From positions 1-64,000 of the forward strand of contig JAFYXV010000009.1 of the NCBI GenBank assembly GCA_017557885.1: a stretch of 64,000 nt of DNA. The letters run 5' to 3'. Made by a program: the position numbers and the translations under genes. Positions 11,065-16,974 of the stretch are shown here, piece by piece (position 1 is the first letter of the stretch; the number at the start of each line of letters is the position of its first letter). The DNA is from a bacterium (GTDB lineage Bacteria > Auribacterota > UBA3054). The notes beneath the pieces are model-generated. The model had not been told where the DNA came from, ran no database searches, and worked only from the letters and a program-made list of their open reading frames with translations.

Positions 11065-11523
11065 ATGATCAGCATTCTGCCTTATCTGACCAAAGAACGC
11101 GTCATCGACCTGAAAAGCCAGAACAAAATGGAAGTCTTAAGGGAAATGGCGCAGATAGCCGTCAACGAAAACATCAAAGAAGACGTGGAAACGCTCTACG
11201 ACGAGCTCCTGGACAGAGAGCGCCTTATGAGCACCGGCATCGGCATCGGCGTCGCCGTCCCCCACACTCGCTGTCCCGAGACCGAGACCTTTACCATCGC
11301 CATAGGCCGCTCCCTTGAAGGCGTCCGCTACGACTCCGTGGACGGCAAGCCCGTCAACCTGGTCATCCTCATCATCGCCCCCGGCAACGACCGACGGGAA
11401 TATCTCCAACTTCTGGCGAAAGTCGTCATGCGTCTCAAGGACCGCGAGTTCTTCCAAAAGCTCATGGACGCCCCCACCCCCGGCGACATTTACGACATCA
11501 TTGCCGCGGACGCCGCTGAATAA
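11065..11523 (+). CDS. PTS IIA-like (PtsN/fructose type) regulatory protein
   Basis: A 152-residue single-domain phosphotransferase-system EIIA of the fructose/nitrogen class. The phosphorylatable His is H67 in VAVPHTR, with the usual TGIGIG strand before it. No EIIB or EIIC is adjacent; instead the stop codon overlaps the start of a cation/proton antiporter (TAATG). That arrangement suggests a phosphorylation-dependent regulator of the antiporter, as known for PtsN acting on potassium transport, rather than a sugar importer component. The regulatory role is inference from context. Confidence 0.88.
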   Translation: MISILPYLTKERVIDLKSQNKMEVLREMAQIAVNENIKEDVETLYDELLDRERLMSTGIGIGVAVPHTRCPETETFTIAIGRSLEGVRYDSVDGKPVNLVILIIAPGNDRREYLQLLAKVVMRLKDREFFQKLMDAPTPGDIYDIIAADAAE

Positions 11524-12752
11524 TGTTTGACAATTTTCAAAACTTCCTCGGCAGCCCCCTCCTGACGCTTGGCATCGCCATGCTGATGGGCTTCTTCGTG
11601 GGCCGCCTGGCGGAGATGATCAAACTCCCGAGAGTGACCGGCTACGTCATAGCCGGCGTCATCTTGGGGCACACGATCTATTCCGGAAGTTTTGACTTAT
11701 TGCGTTTCGACATCACCAACGACTTCGCCCTGGGCTTCGTGGCCTTCACCATCGGCGCCGAACTGGAAATGGAACGGCTCAAGAAGGTCGGCCTGTGCGT
11801 GGCGACCATCGTCATCTTTGAAACGCTGGTCTCCTTCATTCTGGTCTCTTTTTGCACCTTCCTGCTGACCAAAGACCTGCCGCTTTCCGTTCTTCTGGGA
11901 TCATTGGCTTCCGCCACCGCGCCCGCCGCCACGGTCATGACTCTAAGGCAGATGAAAGCCAAGGGCCCGGTGACCACCACCCTCTTGGCGGTCGTAGGAC
12001 TTGACGACGCCCTGGCATTAATCGTTTACGCCTTCGCTGCGGCCTTTTTAAAGGGGTCTCTCCACTCGGGCGGTATCTCTATCGTCCAGGCCTTCATCCT
12101 GCCGCTATTGCGCATTCTGGGCGCTCTGGGGCTGGGCGCGCTGCTCGGCCTGGCCATGCTGCCAATTCTTAAAAGCATCACCATGCAGGCCGAGATGCTG
12201 CTTTTCGTCTGCGCCTCCATCATTTTCTGCGACGGACTGGCCAACCGCTTCGGTTTTTCTGAGCTTCTTTGCAACATGGCCTTCGGATTTACCGTGGCCA
12301 ATGTCGGGCGCTTCTCCACGATAAGGCTCCTTACCGCCATCGACCAGCTTACACCCCCCATCTACGCAGCCTTCTTCGTATTGGCCGGCGCCCAGCTCCG
12401 TCTCAACGTCTGCTGCAACGCCTTCATGCTCTCCCTGGCCGCCATCTACACCGCAAGCCGCGTGGCCGGCAAAGTGGGCGGCGCCTATCTGGGCAGCGTG
12501 ATCGGCAAGGCCAGCGACACCATAAGGAAAAACATCGGCTTCGGCCTGGTCTCCCAGGTCGGTATCGCCATCGCCCTGGCCGTCATCATCAGAAGGGAGT
12601 TCCGTCCCTTGAACATATACTTCGGCAATTATGAAATGAGCCAGATGATCATCAATCTGCTTCTTTTCACCACTATCTTTACAGAAATAATCGGCCCCGC
12701 CCTGACGCGCTACGGCATAAGGCGCGCCGGAGAGGACCACAGCCAAGCGTAA
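11523..12752 (+). CDS. Cation:proton antiporter (CPA2/NhaP-like)
   Basis: A 409-residue inner-membrane protein with about 12 hydrophobic helices and the Na+/H+ exchanger fold. Family cues include the N-terminal segment [16 protein letters not shown], the core D-D in [15 protein letters not shown], and the late [12 protein letters not shown] helix. It lacks the C-terminal TrkA-N regulatory domain found in KefB/KefC, so regulation may come from the coupled upstream IIA-like protein or the PII-like protein two genes downstream. The ion it carries (Na+ or K+) cannot be told from sequence. Confidence 0.88.
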   Translation: MFDNFQNFLGSPLLTLGIAMLMGFFVGRLAEMIKLPRVTGYVIAGVILGHTIYSGSFDLLRFDITNDFALGFVAFTIGAELEMERLKKVGLCVATIVIFETLVSFILVSFCTFLLTKDLPLSVLLGSLASATAPAATVMTLRQMKAKGPVTTTLLAVVGLDDALALIVYAFAAAFLKGSLHSGGISIVQAFILPLLRILGALGLGALLGLAMLPILKSITMQAEMLLFVCASIIFCDGLANRFGFSELLCNMAFGFTVANVGRFSTIRLLTAIDQLTPPIYAAFFVLAGAQLRLNVCCNAFMLSLAAIYTASRVAGKVGGAYLGSVIGKASDTIRKNIGFGLVSQVGIAIALAVIIRREFRPLNIYFGNYEMSQMIINLLLFTTIFTEIIGPALTRYGIRRAGEDHSQA

Positions 12753-12777
12753 CAGCTTAAAAATACAACTCAGCAAT

Positions 12778-13023
12778 ATGGAAAATACAATGACTACTGC
12801 CGAGCGCGTTAAGCAAATCATAGTGGAACATTTAGGCGTTGACCCTTTCAAAGTGACAGAAAACGCAAGTTTCTATGATGATCTGGGAGCGGACAGCCTG
12901 GACCAGGTGGAACTGGTAATGGCAATGGAAGAGGAATTCGGCTGCTCCGTTTCCGATTCGACGGTCTCAAAGGTCAAGACTGTCCAAGACGCCATTGATC
13001 TCATAGAAAAATTACAAGGCTAA
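12778..13023 (+). CDS. acpP: Acyl carrier protein
   Basis: An 81-residue acidic helical carrier of fatty-acid intermediates. The phosphopantetheine attachment site is S40 in [10 protein letters not shown], followed by the conserved M-A-M-E-E-E-F-G segment. Length is standard if translation starts at 12778; an in-frame Met at 12790 would give 77 residues, matching most AcpP proteins. Its position between an antiporter and a PII-like gene, away from other fatty-acid genes, is unusual, so a specialised carrier role is possible. Confidence 0.93.
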   Translation: MENTMTTAERVKQIIVEHLGVDPFKVTENASFYDDLGADSLDQVELVMAMEEEFGCSVSDSTVSKVKTVQDAIDLIEKLQG

Positions 13024-13043
13024 TTAAAATCAGGTTTAATCAT

Positions 13044-13358
13044 ATGCAGCTTCTCGTAATCAAACTCGCCAAAGAAGAACTTCTCGAAGACATTCTGACC
13101 GCCCTCACCGCTTCCGGTCTCGACACCGCCTGCATAGTGGATTCCAGCTCCATCCAAAAATTTATGGGACAAAGGATCCCGATCTTCGCAGGCCTGAGAA
13201 CGGAAATGGACCACTACTCCTACTGCAAGGTCATAGTCGCCAGGATCCTCTACCCGGAGAATCTGGAGGAATTCCGCCGCCTCTTAAAGCGCGCTAGCAT
13301 AGACTTCTCAGACCTTGAGAACGGCACCGCTCTCATACTTCCCTGCGAAGAGCTTTAA
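13044..13358 (+). CDS. PII-like small regulatory protein (putative)
   Basis: A 104-residue soluble protein whose pattern (MQLLVIKL, helix with ELLEDILTAL, then IVDSSSIQKF, IPIFAGLR and a closing strand GTALILPCEEL) matches small PII-like ferredoxin-fold proteins encoded near antiporters and transporters. The canonical T-loop tyrosine of GlnB is not evident. With the PTS IIA-like protein and antiporter just upstream, it may sense a nucleotide or ion and control the transporter. The assignment is from recalled family resemblance, so it is moderate; it could equally be left as conserved hypothetical. Confidence 0.6.
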   Translation: MQLLVIKLAKEELLEDILTALTASGLDTACIVDSSSIQKFMGQRIPIFAGLRTEMDHYSYCKVIVARILYPENLEEFRRLLKRASIDFSDLENGTALILPCEEL

Positions 13359-13417
13359 GGTTAAACATTCGGCATAAGGCCAAGCGATTTTAGTTATTAC
13401 CCTTCCTAAAAAACATA

Positions 13418-14992
13418 ATGAGATATTTGCTCTCCATTCTGGCGATTGTTTTTACCCTTAGCGCTCTCGGCACTGAAACGCACAAAGTGTACGTTCATTA
13501 CGGCGCCGATGATGCCAACACGACCAATATGATGCTTCAGGTCGCGGATGGGAACAATTTCATTTTCAAGGGCGTTCTGCCTGAGGGCTACGAGCTGTCC
13601 GGCTTCGATTATGCCGGCATTCCGAAGCAGGTAAGCAATCACAAAAGCAGAATGCTGTTTGTAGGAATTAACAACTATCTCCCCTCCCGCGGACTGAATT
13701 CCCTCTCTTCCTGCATAAACGACGCCGAAACGATGGCCAACCTTATGGTTGAAGGCGGATATTTCAGCGGAGATTGCGGAGCACTTTTGGAAGACGCTGA
13801 CGCCCTGACAAGCGTTATCAGGAACCAAGTCAGAGCCGCCGCCAATCAGCTTTCCTCCGGCGACCTCTTCGTCTATTACCAGTCGAGCCACGGCGGAAAT
13901 TCCCCCTACTCTCTGACCACCTACGATTCCCGCTACACCGCCTCCGATCTGGCCAGCGACCTTTCCTATTTTCAAGCCGGCGTCAAGGTCGTCATAATCC
14001 TGGACGCCTGCTATTCCGGAGCCATGATCCCCAGCGGCGCCATGGCACAGGCCGTAATGACTGAACTGGCTGAAATCAGGGCTAATCAGTTATCCATATC
14101 AACAGCGCAGGCAGAAGCGGACATGAAGAACGACATGACTTTCCTTACCGCCTCCCGCGGAGACGAGGAATCCTACGGCGGCAAAGCCCTTAGCGTCTTC
14201 ACCAGCGGACTCTTTTTCGGCTGCGACGCGATGAGCGACCTGAACGGCGACGGTATGGTCTCCTTCGCGGAACTCTACCTCAGAGGCTTGGCGTTCCTGG
14301 ATCACAACAATATAACGCGCCAGCATCCCTACATCAGCAACCCGAATCTCGCCAACAACATCCAGGCCTTCCCCATTCCGCAGAAAAGCTGTTTTGGGAG
14401 ATTAATAGAGCAAGACGGATTCTGTTATTTCATAATCCCCTGCGTCAAGCAGGAACTCTATATTGATATTAAAACGAGCATGGCGCAGCAGTCACTTCTC
14501 TCCGTCCCCAAATTCAGTCTGAAGACCAATCTGAAGAAAGCCGCTGACATGGAAGGCCCACTTCCCAACGCTTTGGACATAACGCTTACCTTAACCGAAC
14601 CCAAATTAAAAGGCGCAAAGCAAGCCTTCACCCCTGTCGTCGGCGACTCCGCCGTAATTTTAAACGGCGCCATTATTCCCCTAAGTCAAAGCGGGCAGGT
14701 CATCAAGTCAAACAAAAAAAGGACAAGCGCATCCGTTTCACTTCTGAATTACTACTTCGAGCCCGTTGGCAAATTCCAGTTCAAATTCGACCAGAAAAAA
14801 AACAAATACACCTGCAAGATCAAGTACAGCGACGAATGCTACCTGCACACCATATTCAGCATGGATAGCGGATCCCAAAATGTCAGCGTCGTCCTGAGGG
14901 ACGCCTCCACCGCGAGCTCAATTATGACCGCCGATACGGTCTATAAAGAAGGCAAAAGCTTCACCGCCAAGCTCGCCAAAGGCAAGAAATAA
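13418..14992 (+). CDS. Secreted caspase-like (C14) peptidase
   Basis: A 524-residue exported protein with signal peptide MRYLLSILAIVFTLSALG. A caspase/metacaspase domain runs from about residue 78 (MLFVGINNY) to 310, with the catalytic dyad His158 in SSHGGN and Cys198 in LDACYSGAM. Next to it, S-D-L-N-G-D-G-M-V-S-F-A-E-L resembles a calcium-binding EF-hand. The remaining 200 residues are beta-rich and unrecognised. Bacterial C14 peptidases typically cleave after Arg/Lys and act in signalling or self-processing; this one is extracytoplasmic. It faces a DUF805 gene across a 12-bp gap. Confidence 0.85.
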   Translation: MRYLLSILAIVFTLSALGTETHKVYVHYGADDANTTNMMLQVADGNNFIFKGVLPEGYELSGFDYAGIPKQVSNHKSRMLFVGINNYLPSRGLNSLSSCINDAETMANLMVEGGYFSGDCGALLEDADALTSVIRNQVRAAANQLSSGDLFVYYQSSHGGNSPYSLTTYDSRYTASDLASDLSYFQAGVKVVIILDACYSGAMIPSGAMAQAVMTELAEIRANQLSISTAQAEADMKNDMTFLTASRGDEESYGGKALSVFTSGLFFGCDAMSDLNGDGMVSFAELYLRGLAFLDHNNITRQHPYISNPNLANNIQAFPIPQKSCFGRLIEQDGFCYFIIPCVKQELYIDIKTSMAQQSLLSVPKFSLKTNLKKAADMEGPLPNALDITLTLTEPKLKGAKQAFTPVVGDSAVILNGAIIPLSQSGQVIKSNKKRTSASVSLLNYYFEPVGKFQFKFDQKKNKYTCKIKYSDECYLHTIFSMDSGSQNVSVVLRDASTASSIMTADTVYKEGKSFTAKLAKGKK

Positions 14993-15003
14993 AAAAGCAA
15001 AAC

Positions 15004-15957
15004 TTATTTTTTCAGGACATCCCAGTTCTGAACGACATTGGTGTTTACATTATCTTCTTTAATGTATTTAATGTAAACGATGCGTCCATTAGCTAAAAGG
15101 ACCGTAACGCCTTGTTTGTTTATACAATTAGGATTAGAATCAACAAGGCTTTCAGAAGATATCATTGCAAAAATATCTGCCATAACCATATCATGGTAAT
15201 GCTCACCCAGCAAAGGATCGTCGCTGTCCGGGCGGGCCTTGGGATTGTAATACCAGCCAATATGGTCAGGGTCGAAGTCATCGATAGTCAGTTCGCTTGA
15301 AAACTCTTTGTATTTTCTCCCCGTGGGCTGAAGCAAAGCTTTTAACCTTTTGGGGCTCGCTTTCCCATTTTCAAACAAAGGATAAAGATCCTTCACGCCG
15401 TAGTTGTCGGGATCTATCACTGGATATGCGCCGTATTCCTTCCGATAGTCGTCCAAATAGCGGTACATGCTCCTCAGCATAGCGCGGCTTTTGATCTTGC
15501 CGAATTCCTCTTTGACGATATCATGCATCAATAAGCTCAAAGGAAGCAAAAGGAGTAGCAAAGGCGGCAGGAAGGAACAGACCAGCGCCGCGATAAAACA
15601 GCCCCTGGCGGAAGATCTTTCGTTAGTTGCGCCGGGAACCGCGGCAAGGCTGAAAAAGAAGATCAGGTTCGCCAGCGGGATCAGAACGATCAGATACCAC
15701 CATCCAGAGCGTCCAAGATCGTGCAGTCTCCTGACTCCTACAGCAGCCATAGGTATAAGAGTTCCAAGCCAGAAAAGAATAAGCAGCGCATATGTTATCT
15801 CGTCTTCTATATCAAAGCGACTCTCCAGATACGCTTTGCAAAATCCTAATATTACAAACAAAGCCAAACGAAAAAGTAAAAAAAACAAAAACTCTTTCCT
15901 GGCGGATTTCCCATGGAAATTAAAGTAATTTATAAAGCAGTTTTTTATTTCCTTCAT
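15004..15957 (-). CDS. DUF805 membrane protein with pseudopilin-like C-terminal domain
   Basis: A 317-residue protein in two parts. Residues 1-150 form a DUF805 (YhaH-type) inner-membrane domain with four hydrophobic segments and the signature RRLHDLGRSGWW. Residues 165-317 are soluble and resemble the globular part of type II secretion/prepilin-like proteins of PVC bacteria: a long helix with Y-L-D-D-Y-R-K-E-Y-G-A-Y-P, a W-Y-Y-N-P segment and the closing V-L-L-A-N-G-R-I-V strand. The combination is uncommon and its role unknown. The gene is AT-richer than the genes at the start of the window. An in-frame start at 15957 fits the DUF805 N-terminus. Confidence 0.72.
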   Translation of the reverse strand: MKEIKNCFINYFNFHGKSARKEFLFFLLFRLALFVILGFCKAYLESRFDIEDEITYALLILFWLGTLIPMAAVGVRRLHDLGRSGWWYLIVLIPLANLIFFFSLAAVPGATNERSSARGCFIAALVCSFLPPLLLLLLPLSLLMHDIVKEEFGKIKSRAMLRSMYRYLDDYRKEYGAYPVIDPDNYGVKDLYPLFENGKASPKRLKALLQPTGRKYKEFSSELTIDDFDPDHIGWYYNPKARPDSDDPLLGEHYHDMVMADIFAMISSESLVDSNPNCINKQGVTVLLANGRIVYIKYIKEDNVNTNVVQNWDVLKK

Positions 15958-15999
15958 AGCAATATTTCCAGTTCAAAGAAAAGCAGAAGTTTTCTTTTT

Positions 16000-16028
16000 A
16001 TTATATGAAAAAGCAGACAGCTTTTAAA
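16000..16028 (-). promoter_or_regulatory. Putative sigma-70 promoter for the DUF805 gene
   Basis: On the minus strand a perfect -10 hexamer TATAAT (16005-16000) lies 17 bases after a weak -35 TTTAAA (16028-16023). The predicted transcript would start about 35 bases before the ATG at 15957. Confidence 0.5.
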
Positions 16029-16075
16029 GCGTGCTAACAAAATCTCAACACCGCAATCAACACCGAACCATCACC

Positions 16076-16246
16076 GACATTTACTCCGACATTTACTCCG
16101 ACATTTACTCCGACATTTACTCCGACATTTACTCCGACATTTACTCCGACATTTACTCCGACATTTACTCCGACATTTACTCCGACATTTACTCCGACAT
16201 TTACTCCGATGTTTAATCCGATGTTACCGATGTTACCGATGTTACC
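16076..16246. repeat. 12-bp minisatellite with 9-bp degenerate tail
   Basis: Eleven perfect head-to-tail copies of GACATTTACTCC (16076-16207), one diverged copy (16208-16219) and three copies of the 9-mer GATGTTACC (16220-16246). The unit is a multiple of three: the plus strand reads S-D-I-Y repeats and the minus strand reads G-V-N-V then G-N-I repeats. The minus-strand reading resembles the linker repeats of AlbA_2/AAA_4 proteins, a remnant of which lies just beside it. No start codon or flanking coding signal supports translation. The gene-poor stretch 15958-16259 holds only this array and a promoter. Confidence 0.93.
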
Positions 16247-16259
16247 GATTTTTATATTA

Positions 16260-16725
16260 TCAAGGATTCAATTTACTTTTTATTATTTCCCAAGATCCAC
16301 CACGAGGCGAGCCAATCCTTTTTAGTTTTCTGTTCTTAATTAACTTTCTAATATGTCTTTCTATTGTACTTTTTGATACAGATAAAGCTTTAGATATTTT
16401 ATAAGAAGAGATTTTATTATCAACCGAAATCAATTTTAATATTATTGATTTTATATTTGATTTATTTATTATTTCCGGAATAATATCACCGTCATTTTTC
16501 AAATTATCACCGTCATTATTTAAATTATCACTATCATTTTTCATATTATTACCATCATTTTTGTATTCCGATAAACTGACGATAGTGTTTTTATCAGCTT
16601 CATATGAAAATGACTTGCGATAGAGGTTGATTATGAAGGTCTGTGGCATTTCTATGAATTCCGGTTCAGGCAAACCTTTTTTCTTTTGGCAGCGACAATA
16701 GTTCAATGATTTTTTCGATCTTCAT
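16260..16725 (-). pseudogene. Decayed AlbA_2/AAA_4-type DNA-binding protein, C-terminal remnant
   Basis: The readable part matches the end of Schlafen-AlbA_2/divergent AAA_4 proteins: a segment GLPEPEFIE, a low-complexity linker with four 7-residue near-repeats (K-N-D-G-N-N-M type), and a winged-helix module ending ERHIRKLIKNRKLKRIGSPRGGSWEII. The N-terminal AlbA_2 and ATPase-like parts are absent. A +1 frameshift is visible: M-K-I-E-K-I-I-E from 16725 is in one frame, and the continuation Y-C-R-C-Q-K-K-K-G-L-P is in the next. The only start for the long frame is a TTG at 16706. No function is expected. The upstream 16726-16974 contains only hairpins. Confidence 0.7.
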
Positions 16726-16862
16726 CTTAAACCTCCATTGCGTATGGTTCCGGATTTTTCTTTTGAAGATACGATATCTCAAGAAATAACGCAATGATTT
16801 AGAAAGATGCTATTAAATGTTGTAGCGCAATGTAACAAAATGAAGACATTCGTTATGAAGAT

Positions 16863-16898
16863 AAAAAAAGCAGTTTATGCACATCATGCATAAACTGC
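16863..16898 (-). terminator. Rho-independent terminator downstream of SUMF1 gene
   Basis: Perfect 12-bp inverted repeat (16870-16881 and 16887-16898) with a 5-base loop, followed on the minus strand by a run of seven T (16869-16863). It lies about 75 bases after the stop codon of the gene at 16975-19389. Confidence 0.85.
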
Positions 16899-16909
16899 AA
16901 AAAAACATA

Positions 16910-16967
16910 CTCGCTTTCAGTCAGTGCGGCTGGCTTACGCCTTCGCCGCGCCACGGCTGAAAGCGAG
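16910..16967 (-). repeat. Imperfect hairpin immediately after SUMF1 stop codon
   Basis: An 11-bp perfect inverted repeat (16910-16920 pairs with 16957-16967), with an inner 5-bp GC arm pair (16926-16930 and 16945-16949). It begins only 7 bases after the stop codon at 16975 and has no T-run, so it is not a simple terminator. A hairpin or cruciform just past the variable region is a known feature of some DGR targets. Confidence 0.75.
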
Positions 16968-16974
16968 AATTAAG

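Noticed and set aside
16031-16216. Plus-strand open frame encoding about ten S-D-I-Y repeats
   Set aside because: It exists only because the 12-bp repeat has no stop codon; there is no ribosome site, promoter or conserved flanking sequence.
16076-16246. CRISPR array
   Set aside because: The units are contiguous 12- and 9-mers without spacers and no cas genes are present.
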